A DNA stretch of 64,000 nt. It comes from Branchiostoma floridae. Its lineage: Eukaryota > Chordata > Leptocardii > Amphioxiformes > Branchiostomatidae. Below, in pieces: positions 11,028-22,373 of this stretch. The DNA lies in NCBI RefSeq assembly GCF_000003815.2, contig NC_049993.1, positions 4,217,555-4,281,554 on the forward strand, read 5' to 3'. Position 1 is the stretch's first letter. Every line of letters starts with the position of its first letter. The notes under the pieces are model-generated. The model was not told the origin of the DNA and made no database searches. It saw nothing but the letters and a program-made list of their open reading frames with translations. A program made the translations under genes and the position numbers.

Positions 11028-13395
11028 TATTCAGAAGTTGACAATATTTAAAACAGGACCACAAATACTATTATATCCCCTGTATAATATACTACACTAT
11101 CATCACTTGAGTTTATACAAATGTAGATATTTTTTTCACCAAAGATCCAGCTTGTCAATTATCGCAAAAAGGAAACAAATGGAGGGAAATCAGTCATGAA
11201 ATTTCTTATAAGGTTTTGGGTCATTCCTAAATATTTCAAGAGATTTGAAATTTGTCTAAATATGTAGCAAACTGGGAACTTTGTATGAAAGACTCTTTTA
11301 AGCCTTGTTCATGCCAACAGCTGCATCTTTTTCTTTTTCTTATCACCCAAAAAGTATCCTTATATGCTTAGATTGGTGCTGGTATGTGGTAGAGTGATAA
11401 GCTGAGGTGGTGACATTAATGCTTACAGAAGCTTTCCTGCGGCTTACACAAAATTGAGTAGAGATGGTTTAGTGCACAGTTTCACTTAGTTTATTGGAAA
11501 CTGCCAAGAAGGAAAATTTTGGCACTGCTTTTGACATAAAGCAAAAGGGTTGGACAATGGCCATTATTTTGATGCAATATTGCTGAAATTCTAGCTGTTG
11601 GTACAAACTTGGTTTTACATGTACTGTATGTTCAAGCCTAAAGGTGCAAGCCAATGCCCAGCCCGGACACAAGTTCCCATTGAAGGGGCATGCAACAGGC
11701 GCATGCAGGTTTCTATGGCGCAATATTGTTTTGTGGCCCGTGAGGTAAATAGGAAATTGCAAATTTCATGCCCCCATTCTTGCCTCTGTAACTTCCTGAG
11801 CCAGGTAGGAATCTGGGCTAACTTGTTTTCCCAGTCTGCGTGCCAAGCCAAGATCAAACCCAGTCCGACCTTGATGCTGTTCCCTCTCTCCCTTTGAAAT
11901 CTGCAAACTGGTCTGTAATTACTGGCTTATTTTCATCAGTAAAACATGCTGCCTACAGGGACCTCTAGGCTACAGGTAAAACTGCAGAGCTAAGTTTTTC
12001 AAGCAGCTCCTGTTACAGGTCTGGTCCCCTCTACAGCATAGACAAAGTGGTTCTTATGAGACTTCTGGCATTTCAATCCACCCCTTTGATATACAATGTG
12101 CATGTAGGCAGGTCCTGGCTTAGACTTGTTCAATTTGGCAAATCTTCTTGATATACATTTTTGTACATTGTAGCACTACATATAGTTTGTGACACGTGAT
12201 TTCCTTGACTGGAGAAAATGTTTACCCCATGGCCCAGTTGTGCTTCAAGACAGTACAGTCTAGTTTTGTCTACAGAGTTTAAGTCATTAAACTTCAATTT
12301 GCATGCATCTTAGGAGGTCTCTTCAACCCTAGAACATGGCATGGCAGTTCAAAGAAATTGTTTCTTTAAAAAGGATATCACACAGTCAAGTTGAGTATTC
12401 CTTTCACTAAAGCAAATGCTTGCATGTTTCTTCTGTACTGGGTCCCAAGTCAATGTTTTCTTTCAAGCTCATTCCTTTTCTCAACATGGAAAAATGTGCT
12501 CAAGTTTGCATTTGGTCAATTGAGCTGAGGAGTTACAAGATTTCCCAAACACAAATGAACAAGGTCACACACATGAGGTATTGACTCTGTACTTGCACAA
12601 TTCTCCCCCGTGTTGTAAAATTGCAAGCACCTTATGATTGATGCATGTTTTGCTCAGTCAAAACAGTACGCTTTAAGAAATCCATCTCAGTTCATCACAA
12701 GTACTTGTAATCCAGACTTGACCCTCCCCAAGCTGTGTAGAACCTCCGTCTCAAGCTTGGCCTAGGGTTGCTCTGTCCAAGTTATGCATTACTTTGCTTC
12801 TACATGCTTTTGATTATATGACCTGAAGTAGGCAATGTTATACCTCTGGCTGAGGTAATCATCCCTCCTCCTACATGTAGGTCTTTACTGAACCTCACTG
12901 GTCTCTGTGTCTCAGTCTTTGAACTCCCACATCTCCAACTCCCCCATTTTCTATCCCCCTCAGCTCCAGCCACTTGCAAGTGAGCAGTCTTCTCTGTTTT
13001 CAAATAAAGCTATGGCATCCAGACACAAAGAAATTCCTTGAAAAACTTTGTATACTTAGTTCACTCTATGTCTCAGCTCAATTAAGAGGACATGTTCTTA
13101 TTCTCGTATACGTTGGTTTTATATTTGCGTTTACGTGTACTACGTTGATAGTTACAAGGAAACTTCCTTTCCTTATAAATGTTAAACTTTCCATTTTGCC
13201 AAGGTTTAATCTCTGAATCTTGCTCTAGTCTGAGAAACTTAAGTAACAGGAGATTTGTACCTTACCTTCTGAATGAAAGAGCCCTCAGTCTCAGCAAAGT
13301 TGCTTATCTCTGCTAGGTTCTGCTCCAGGCATGAAGTTCCTTGCCACAGTTGTTCAAGGTCCTAAATCCAGACAGCCTTGGTTCTGTGGCAGCCA
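11028..13395. other. unassigned sequence
   Basis: No exon or bounded mobile element could be supported. The two opposing 80-100 codon frames at 11.5-11.9 kb overlap each other and show no motifs. Confidence 0.45.
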
Positions 13396-13520
13396 CACTC
13401 CCTGTGCTCTGTATAAAAGTGCCCCTGTGCCTGTAGTGCTCCCTGTGCTCAGTATAAAAGTGCCCCTGTGCCTGTAGTTCTCCCTGTGCTCAGTATAAAA
13501 GTGCCCCTGTGCGTGTAGTG
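13396..13520. repeat. 41-bp minisatellite, three units, each with TATAAAAG
   Basis: A 41-bp unit is repeated three times with one or two changes; the TATAAAAG word recurs at 13412, 13453 and 13494. Each unit also contains GTGCCCCTGTG and CCTGTAGT. No coding role is apparent. Confidence 0.88.
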
Positions 13521-15454
13521 CCTGCTGTTTTTGTGGTAAGACAGGTGCTCCACACAGCCCACAGAGAAGTGGTCCAACTCTGCTCACAGCACACACACTA
13601 CTGACAGGGGCTTCCTCTGACATATGGATGTTATTATAGGGCCTGGCAGGTACTGTAAACATGGGGACTGAACAGTAGTCTTTTGTATGGGGGTGCAGGT
13701 GCCTCCTTATTGGAGCCATAATGTATGATCCCTCTCACCTTACCAGGTGGGCAAGGATCAACAAAGTTTGGGGTAGATTTAAATAAAAACTCAGGCTCTT
13801 CCCATCAAAGTTTACTATCCCTCGGCACCTACACTGTCATTTTTCTATTATATTACAAACAAGGCAGGGTCATTAAAGGTCATCTGATCACCAGTGTTAA
13901 CATATATTTATAATGTACTGTCCCTCGTTTTCACAAAAAAAGGCTGCTGGAACAGTCCATTGGAAATGGCAATGGAAATATTTTTCTTCTTTGGGAATAT
14001 ATGACCTTGCATCAATAACAATGATTTGAAATTGCCAATTTCTCCCCAGCTGTAGTGTAGTATATATGTAGCCTTTGATATGAATCTTGGGCATTATTGT
14101 ATTGTGTACATCCCTGGAGCATTTTTCACCCCTCCACAGGCAATGGTGGTCTCTCCCTCAACATTTTCAGTATGCTGACAGTTTTAATAACGAATCCACA
14201 TTAGTTATGTTCTATGAGGTCTTTCATCAGGTGCTGATCTTGGTAATGGCATCCTTCCCCACCTTTCACTGTAGGGTATATATCTTGTAACCTAGCTTCA
14301 GTGTGACAGGGTCGTTTCATGTATAAAATGTGATTAAACCAGTCTCTAGACAACAGTGTAAAGCTATAGCTGATTGCACTAGTTGATTGATATGGTGTCC
14401 AATAAAGGGTTGAACCATACACATATGTCACTTTTCTTAGTTGAAGGTCTGGACATTTCTACATGTAACATTGATTTATCTATTAACTAACATTGGTTAG
14501 ATTTCATTTGTGCATGATATAATCTGTATATCATTTCGCCAGGATGAAAGAAGGGCATTTATACCAAACACTGCTTGTGGATATGAACAATTGAATATTA
14601 CAATCACCAGAGCTGGTACATCCAAGGAGGTTGAAAAGAGGAACCTCCTTGGTACATTAGACCACTATTGCACAACTGGCACTTTTGTCTCTGGAAAAGT
14701 TGTCAGAGTTTTGGTTTGTGTGAATACACAGTTTATACAATACAGGATGAGTTTCTAGGATTAAGATGTGGAGACTGGACATGTATAAGCAGACACTGCT
14801 TCAAACAAATCAGTCCCATCTCTTGCTGTCTGTCTGGAGTGAGATGGACAGGCAATTAGTCCTGTGGGCTGGTCATCTAAATCAGCCCACCAGTCTGGCA
14901 GGGGACCAAGCAACCTCTGAGTCTGCTCATGGCCTCAAATATTCCTGTCCGTCTGGTTTAAATTATGGCCACTCAAAGTGGGACAGTAGCAAAAGGACAG
15001 GTGCATATTATTGCCCCAGATAGACATCCAACTTGTAAGCCCTCTCATCTTGTTTTTCAGGCATAGAATTACTCAATGTCCACTGGCAAGTAACTTGAGA
15101 AAAATTTTTGCAATACCCCACATGGAGTGATGTTTTTCTCTCCTTTTTTCTTATACTGTTCTCTATTGAGACTCACAACTTTATACGTATAGAAATGTCT
15201 GTCATATGCAACAAGAAATTTCCAAAGTGAGAAGATAGAGCAGGTATTCAACAAACTTTGAAGACTTGAAATGTGGATGCACCAGTAAGAGATGTAGAGA
15301 CATTTATCTTTTTATAGTTACATCTTTGGCAGTTTGTAACTGGAGCGAGAAATCAGTTCTCCTCCCAGTGGATTAACACTAAATAAATACCCCAGGCAGG
15401 CATGCAGGAAGAGTTTCCTCATTGCACATGTGATATGAGGCTGTAAATCTTTTC
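13521..15454. other. unassigned sequence with a small hairpin
   Basis: No exon recognised. A short perfect inverted repeat, CCAAGGAGGTT (14622-14632) and AACCTCCTTGG (14642-14652), forms an 11-bp stem with a 9-base loop. Confidence 0.45.
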
Positions 15455-15462
15455 CTCTGGAC

Positions 15463-15825
15463 CAGGGTTGTAGCCAGCACCTGTCCTTCAGTCCTTTGAA
15501 GGAATTTTGCAGCTGGGGACTGAAAAAAGTTTTCCCCATTCCGTCCTCTGGGACAGACAAAAATTGATATGTAAAGATATAAGATAAACTGAAACCCATG
15601 TGTTCTTCTATACCCAAACAGATGCCATTGAACAGCTTACTCTACAAGCAAAATTTGCCTCAAAATGCAGGAAATAGTATTTCAGAGGGTCTAGGTTTCA
15701 AAATTTTCTGGGACCCAGACCCCCTAGAAATGACGCGCAACACCACGCCATGACTTCGGTGCTCGATAGGATTCCCATCCAAAATCGAGGGAACTGAAAA
15801 TGATTTCAGGCTGGCTACAACCCTG
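15463..15825. mobile_element. hAT-type MITE with CAGGGTTGTAGCCAGC ends (8-bp TSD)
   Basis: Perfect 16-bp terminal inverted repeats (CAGGGTTGTAGCCAGC and GCTGGCTACAACCCTG) bound a 363-bp element. The exact 8-bp duplication CTCTGGAC flanks it at 15455-15462 and 15826-15833. CAGGG termini with an 8-bp TSD are classic for hAT. No transposase is present. Confidence 0.9.
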
Positions 15826-15860
15826 CTCTGGACTCTGAGTTGAGTCTTGACTGTCTAATG

Positions 15861-16250
15861 TTAAACCATAGGCGCTAGGCCAAGGAATTCTTGTTGATTC
15901 GCCCGTACACTATCGTTCTGTGCCGAGTTGCCGGGTTGGAAAGTACTGGGGATTACCCGAAGGTCGGGGAAGTCGGCGAAGCCGACCAATCAGCGTTGGA
16001 GTTTCTGCACCCGAAGGTCGGCGAAGCCGACCAATCGGCGTAGCCGATTGTGAGCGCGGCGAATTTAAACTTAGGGGGAAGGCGGCGCAAAGGATGACGG
16101 GAAATGCTCGCGCTAAGGATGACGGGAGCATCTGACGAGGTACTTCCGGATAGGCGGTAAACGGCGCACTCATGTTACCGCGGCTGACAGCGCGCGCGGT
16201 AGGGTTCCTGTTACTCAACAAAAACTCATTGGCCTACCGCCCATGGTTAA
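15861..16250. mobile_element. GC-rich TIR element, possible TTAA-type (piggyBac-like) MITE
   Basis: The outer about 35 bases are inverted: TTAAACCATAGGCGCTAGGCC on the left matches the complement of the right end, GGCCTACCGCCCATGGTTAA, with a few mismatches, and TTAA occurs at both borders (15861-15864 and 16247-16250). The interior is much richer in CpG than its surroundings. It holds a direct repeat of CCCGAAGGTCGG that includes the palindrome GGTCGGCGAAGCCGACC, then a related CGGCGTAGCCG palindrome. The right border is offset by one base, so the TTAA assignment is tentative. Confidence 0.55.
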
Positions 16251-16521
16251 ACTGTGAAGTAATCCTGCAAAGAGTGACTTATGGGTGATGGGTGAAGGGC
16301 AGAAGTCTTCTTCCATTGAGGGAGAGAGTTCATTTTGACTTGACAATGTGCATCCAGGCCTTAATTTGCTAAGCTCCCAATTTGAAGACATATGTAGCCT
16401 GCCAAATCTAGTCCTGAATACTGTAAAATGCATTTAAGTTCACAGGGATTTAATTTCATGGAAGTGGATTAAAATTGGGTGTTTGCGGTGGGTTTTGAGT
16501 TCCCAGTAGCACCATCTCATT

Positions 16522-16978
16522 GTAACAGTGGTGTTTAAATACTGCCTATCGTCCTTGCCCAAGGGCACTAGTGCTTTTGTGGCGACAGCGATAGCAGTCG
16601 TGATTTGTGATCCGGCTGCCCGGGTTCGGCGCGGGTTCGAATCCCGGGAGTCGGGATGTTGTTTCTTTCTGTTCTACTCGCCCCTCTGGTTGTTTCACTG
16701 GTTCCCATGCCGACCCTGTGAGTAACAGGCTAGCGGATGTGCCACACAGGGATGTCGAACTCGGAGATTTGAGGACGAATCTTGAAGAAAAGGGGGAGTA
16801 GTGTAACAGTTGTGTTTAAATACTGCCTATCGTCCTTGCCCAAGGGCACTAGTGCTTTTGTGGCGACAGCGATAGCAGTCGTGATTTGTGATCCGGCTGC
16901 CCGGGTTCGGCGCGGGTTCGAATCCCGGGAGTCGGGATGTTGTTTCTTTCTGTTCTACTCGCCCCTCTGGTTGTTTCA
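16522..16978 (+). repeat. tandemly duplicated tRNA-derived SINE
   Basis: A 281-bp unit starts at 16522 and again at 16803; the second copy stops after about 176 bp (16978). Both copies contain the box B-like GCGGGTTCGAATCCCGGG followed by GTTTCTTTCTGTTCTACTC. A related element in reverse orientation at about 52145-52355 has the same order of box B and GTTTCTTTCTG tail, which supports a tRNA-derived SINE family. The two units are almost identical, so the duplication is recent, or an assembly artefact. Confidence 0.7.
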
Positions 16979-17170
16979 TCATGAACAAGTTTCTGCATTT
17001 ACGGTTTCTGTACCTCTGCCTGTTGCTACATTAATTATGCTAAAATCTACCTCAGCCTAAGCCCTGACTCTAATCCTTACCTTTATACTACTGGATGTGT
17101 AAATCTGCCTAAGGCTGGATCTCGATTAGACTTTTGAGAGAAACTACCCAGAAGGTTGACCAACGATCCC

Positions 17171-17263
17171 TAGCCTGGTTACCAAACCCCAGCCCGATCT
17201 CAAGTATCTATCGTGCAGGGACACAAAAGATATTTTTGAGGTTGGGGTATGGTATCCAGGCTA
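17171..17263. mobile_element. foldback MITE, TAGCCTGG family, copy 2 (9-bp TSD)
   Basis: This 93-bp element begins TAGCCTGGTTACCAAACCCC and ends GGGGTATGGTATCCAGGCTA, which are imperfect inverted repeats. It is flanked by the exact 9-bp duplication AACGATCCC at 17162-17170 and 17264-17272. The ends match the hairpin at 6861-6970. Confidence 0.9.
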
Positions 17264-17272
17264 AACGATCCC

Positions 17273-19050
17273 CAGAGGCAGGCTTTAGAAGGTTTCCATC
17301 AGTTCAATGTCCATGGATGCCCTGAGGCTGAAGCTTTTGAGCTCCCCCACCGTTTCCAAGTAGCCCCATCCTGGAGATCCCCACACAGCTGGGACTGCTC
17401 ACTTCCTGATGATTACAGGGAGATAATCTAGGATTAGCTTCAAGCTGTGGATGTTGGTGGGAAGCCTTTGGGGGATCATCTTGTGGGAATTAAGCTAAGG
17501 TATTTGAGAACTTTTTTGCAAGATGTAGCCTCATGTACATTTGTTGCCTTACATGTATCTTCATGGGTTTTCGAAGTTTGAAATATTGTACTGCCAATTA
17601 TAAACAAAATTTGATTTTTTTCTGAGCAGTGTTGGGATTCAATTGTATAATAAAGTCACTTGCCTCTTATATATACGCAATGGCTTGTGCAGTTTTCATG
17701 CAATAGTGTTTCTCCTTATGTGGACATTTCCACAGATAAACCTTATAAGGCCATAGTGATCTCTCCTGGGTTTCTATATATTAGAAGGTAGGCAAATCCC
17801 TCTCCTCTTGGCTTCCATGTTGGTACAGTCCACTTTGAAGTTAGATGATTCCACCTGTATGTCTCAGACCTTTATAAAATATATACTGTTTATTAATTAG
17901 ACAATAACAGATATAAACTTGACCTTGATGGTCTTTCTTCTCAATTATACATCAGATTTCCTTTTTGAAGTGACTTAAATTTTCCTTTTCTGTACAATTG
18001 AACCCATCTTATTACACGTATATTGCAATGTATGATTGAACCATATACTGCTACACATATTGAATATTGTGTAGGTCACATTGATGACCATACTTATTGC
18101 CATGTTTATGAATAAGGTAGGAATGTTTGAGATAAGGACTCATATGTTTCCAGGAATCAATCCAATTCGTCCTTGCTGAGTTCCTTCCTCCTTTGTCCTG
18201 GAGGCTGGCACTGTAGAGCTACACAAAACAGACCTCCCACATACTAAGTACACTTGTATGGGCTATTAATAGACTTCAGACTGAATGATTTGTCCATTAT
18301 AATGATTATTGCACCTCCTGAGGTGGCTGATGACATCAGCTTCTGAGCTGGTTACCATAGTGATGTGGGTGCTTCATTACTCCCATTTCAGAACCTGGGG
18401 AATGGTAAACAGTAACATTTAACTCCCTACTGGATGTACGTACCATAACTAAAAGATCATGCCTCGGAGTCCACATTATGGTATCTTTTTGTCAATCATT
18501 ACTTACCATCCCAGGGAGATCATCTATTTAAAGCTATGTTATGTGCATGTTCAGGTGGCTTTTAAACTTAGTCCAGAACATGATGATTGTGCCATAGTTT
18601 TTTTATAAGTGAGGAAGGGGACAATCTCCAATCTGTTAACCATCATTGTAAGAAATCAATTTTGCGTGTCCTAAGAAACATATCCAGCACTTACTCCACT
18701 CAAGACACTATGAACATGCACTCATTTAAGCTGTTGTTACTGAAGCTGTTGTCACTCTATGCTCTACCCAAGAGTAAAGAGGGCATTGACCAGGTTATAT
18801 ACACAGCCATGGGGAAGGGTTCATCAACCTCTCTTCCTCCTATTTCCTCCTTGTGCTTTGTGCCCAATCTGTCCATTTCCTGGACTCCTGGCTGACTCCT
18901 TGTCTGCTCCATGGAGGCCTCAAGTTAGTCATGGGTCAGCCCTGTTTGCTACTGTATCAGTGTGCATGGGGAGGGGGATGATAGTGTGCTGCTACCCTTT
19001 TAATGTAATGTCCGAGCAGATGTTTGAAAGATTGTCACTTTTTCCACGTG
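17273..19050. other. unassigned sequence
   Basis: No exon or bounded repeat recognised. The longest frames (102 and 133 codons near 18.6-19.2 kb) overlap each other, and the longer one runs straight through the foldback element at 19067-19143, so I do not accept them as coding. Confidence 0.45.
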
Positions 19051-19205
19051 TTACCCAGCACCAAGATAGCCTGAGTACCATCCTCCAAATTGACCACTGG
19101 CTCAATACTTTTGCTATCACTACGGAGGATGGTACTCTGGCTAGCACCAAGAGGCAATGAAATAAGAGACATTAAACAAGGACAACAACAACAACAATAA
19201 CAACA
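19051..19205. repeat. (CAA)n-tailed dispersed repeat interrupted by a foldback element
   Basis: The left part (GTTACCCAGCACCAAGA) and the right part (GCACCAAGAGGC, then an A-rich stretch and (CAA)n) together match the uninterrupted repeat at 42403-42472, and partly 37003-37060. The interruption is the MITE at 19067-19143. The CAA tail suggests a retroposed element. Confidence 0.7.
19067..19143. mobile_element. foldback MITE, TAGCCTG family, copy 3 (9-bp TSD)
   Basis: This 77-bp element starts TAGCCTGAGTACCATCCTCC and ends GGAGGATGGTACTCTGGCTA, 20-bp arms with one mismatch. It is flanked by the exact 9-bp duplication GCACCAAGA (19058-19066 and 19144-19152). The related repeat at 42403 carries GCACCAAGA only once, in the same context, and so represents the empty site. 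Confidence 0.92.
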
Positions 19206-19380
19206 TCAAATTTGTAAGAAAAGATCAGTAAGAGAACAATGTGATAGTCATGATCATCCATCCCAACATCTGCTTGGAGATTATTACTGTCAGATTCTTA
19301 CAAAGACATCAAGACATCAAGTAGAACTTTACTCCAGAAGTTCTAAAGAATGTAGAGACTCCATGCCCTTCCAGCCTTTA

Positions 19381-20790
19381 GAGAGGGCCCCCAAGGGGGG
19401 GTACCGACAACGCTCTACGCTAAATTCGGGAGGGCCGGCTACGTAATACGCTAAATTATGGACACTTTATTACGCTCTACGCTAAATTACGAAATTTCAT
19501 CATGCATTATGCCAACATTTATTGTCTTTTGGCTGAACTCCGCCAACGGCAGAGCATGTGAAGATGAGATCTAAACAAAACTGATAATTCCATCAATAAG
19601 ATTAAAACTTAACTTCTAAAGACGTCTTGCTGGCCAAAGGCGGCGACAGCAAATTTCTCATGTGACGTAATTTTCAGCACTTGTAGCACCGAAAGCGGAG
19701 GCGCGACAATCCTAGGGCGTCCGGGGGCATGCTCCCCCGGGAATCTTGTGAAATCCTGACCCTCTGAAATGCCATTTTATGCATTTTGAAGGGCAAATTT
19801 TGCTCACAGACTAAGCTAAGTTAAATAGCATCCAATTAGATGGCAACGCCGCCAAACATCATTTTCAGATTTTGAGTTTTTTCATTTTATTTTTTACTTG
19901 ATGTTAGTATTATTTATATCTTTCTTAATTTTGTATTTCGCTAAGTTAAGTTATGTCTATGTCTTTGTATATATATATAGTGGTGGCGTGAATATAAGTT
20001 CCCAACTTGAGTGCGCCACCACTATGTCTGTCTTTTATGTCTTATTTGTCTGAATAAAAAATAAAAAAAAAGATTTCGAGTGCCGAAAGCACGAACAGTC
20101 GAACTGTCGCAAGGTAGGTACGGGAAAATTTGGAAATTTTTACCCTCTGAAACACCATTTCCTGCATTTTGAGGGACAACTTTTGCTGGCAGACCATATG
20201 CTCAATGTAATGACATTTCTGTCAGAGAAAAGTCTTTGAGGGCGACGAGCGCCGGAGAGTCGTGAGCGCCGGAGGCCCAAGCCTTGGCAAGGGCCGCCCG
20301 GCGCCCGGAGAAAAACTGAAATCTCGACCCTCTGAAATGCCATTTCCTGCATTTAAGGGGCACATTTTGCTTGTTAACTAAGCTATATAGCTAAGGTCGA
20401 TACTAGTTGGGGGACAACGCTCCCGCAACATATTTTCACCATGTCCAGTGCCAAAGTGTTGAGCCATAGCAAGGAATGTCCGGCGAAATTTTGAAATCTG
20501 GACCCTTTGAAACGCAATTTCCAGCATTTTCGCGGGTCAAATTTGCCGGTAGACTAGTTAAGTTTAATGAAACTTTGATTACGCTTGACGAAAAATTAAT
20601 ATGAATTACGTTTTTCGGTAAAATGCGGTTAGCTTCTACGTAATACGTTAAATTAAAGGGGCCAATATCGCTCGACGCAAAATGCACCGATTACGCTCTA
20701 CGTTGAATTCGAGCGGTCCCGCTACGTAGTACGTAGAATTAAAACCGCCGATTACGCTCTACGGAAAAGGGCTTTGGGGCCCCCTTTAGA
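19381..20790. repeat. modular repeat block (ACGCTCTACG and CCTCTGAAA modules)
   Basis: Two kinds of module recur. ACGCTCTACG/GTAATACG words occur at both ends (19410-19500 and 20570-20765). A module of about 70 bp built on ACCCTCTGAAAtgCCATTT, then TGCATTTT and ATTTTGCT, occurs four times (about 19757, 20140, 20325 and 20502). The borders GGGCCCCC and GGGGCCCCC are roughly inverted. Between the modules, 19955-20060 looks like an inserted retroelement tail: an 11-bp stem AGTGGTGGCG...CGCCACCACT, then AATAAAAAATAAAA. It is probably a large non-autonomous transposon; the superfamily is not clear. Confidence 0.6.
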
Positions 20791-21362
20791 CACCCGAGTT
20801 AGTCATGGTTCAGTACTGTTTACTACAGCCAATTTCCCTCAGGTGTGACCTTGGGTTTAGAGCCAGCTCCATCCCTGGCCTGAGTTTCCAAAGGTCAGGA
20901 AACATCTGTCATCAGTAAATCCACAACACCTTTCCATAATCTTGTAATGTAAGTGGGCTGTCTACTAAAAGACCAAGGTCATAAAAGTCGGAAACTTTGC
21001 AATGTCTAATCATCAACTTTGGTATTTTTGCTTCAATGCCTGGCCATAATGCCAGACGCGAGCATGGGTGGATTTGTCACATAGTGTGTATGAGTGTCTG
21101 TGTGTACGTATTATCATGATAAATCCTTAGATCTATGATATATAGACCAAGTGCATGTCTGCGGTATCAGGTTGAGATAGCAATGTTGGGTCAGATGCAG
21201 CTGGTTAGAGAAACTATGTAAGATGGGGTGGGGGGTTTGGGGCAGCAGACAGCCTGTAATCAAGTACAGCCGGCCAGAGGATACAAGTTTTCTCAAAAGA
21301 CAATAAAAAGGAGTTTTACAATGTAAATATAGCATGAAAGAATGTCTACAAATGATATAAAA
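20791..21362. other. unassigned sequence
   Basis: No gene or bounded repeat recognised between the modular repeat block and the hAT MITE. Confidence 0.45.
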
Positions 21363-21370
21363 TAGAGGAA

Positions 21371-21798
21371 TAGGGCTGGGTATCGGTACAGCGTACTGGT
21401 ACAAAAACCGTTTTTTCTTATTGGACCGGTCCAGAAAAACCGGACCTGAAAAAATTAGGCAGACCGGATGTTGGACCGATTAGAAAATTAACAAATTATT
21501 TTATCAGGCATTCAAACGATTGCAGGTGGAAGAAAATATGAAGAGTGAAGTATAGTAGAGTTTATAGTAATTTCAACGAAGTTTTACAGCCAATCGTATG
21601 TAGGTGCAGTTAGTGTTGTAGGATTTAAAACCGCCATTTTAAGTCTAATACTCCACAAAACAGATTTCTTTGTAGTGAAATGGACCATTGGTATGAGTCA
21701 TACTGCATCAGGTTCAGGTTCAGGTCCGGACCTGGACCTGATCCTTTGGACCTGAACCGGACCTGGACCTGAATTTTCTGTACCGGTACCCACCCCTA
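21371..21798. mobile_element. hAT-type MITE, copy 2 (8-bp TSD)
   Basis: Full-length relative of the element at 619-1051, collinear throughout, with ends TAGGGCTGGGTATCGGTACA and TACCGGTACCCACCCCTA. It is flanked by the exact 8-bp duplication TAGAGGAA (21363-21370 and 21799-21806). Confidence 0.9.
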
Positions 21799-22165
21799 TA
21801 GAGGAATGAGTTGGTCTTATAAATTCAAGCAATAGTGCTGTTTTAAAGCTCTTAATCTATAGATGTACATTTGTAAGCAAAACTAAGCAACAGTTGACCA
21901 GGTATGGTAATGTAGGTGCTACCCTCTCAGCCGATCATGACAATGCAGGAAATGTAGTGATGCCGAAGGACACAGGAGGAAGTGATGAACTGTTTGCTGT
22001 CTCAGCCCAGTTGTGAATATTCCTCCCTCACATCCTTATCACACTTCCTCCACTTCCCTTTCCATCTTAGCCGATGCTTTTCCTGACATCATGGTTGCTA
22101 TGGGAACACCACAGTTGTTTATGCTTGCATCTTGTGAGTCACCTTCAAGACTGGAGGAGGACATA

Positions 22166-22373
22166 CTGTAAATGCAGAAATCTTCGCCTTGGTTTAATGT
22201 TCGCGGTTTTCGCGGTGGTCGCTTCACCACGATCTTAAAACTACCGTGAACATTTTTCCATGGCAGTAAGAGATTACAGTGCATGGTGCTACTGCAAACT
22301 TAATACCACTGTGAAAAGTCCTTTTTCCCGCTACCGCGAAATTAAATCCCTGCAAACTTAAATACATTTACAG
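22166..22373. mobile_element. Tc1/mariner-type MITE (family CTGTAAATG), copy 1
   Basis: This 208-bp element begins CTGTAAATGCAGAAA and ends ATTTACAG, with TA on both flanks. Internal words GTTCGCGGTTTTCGCGG and CTACCGCGAAATTAAA are shared with the copy at 58604-58811 in CFAP57 intron 19, which has the same length. Confidence 0.85.
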
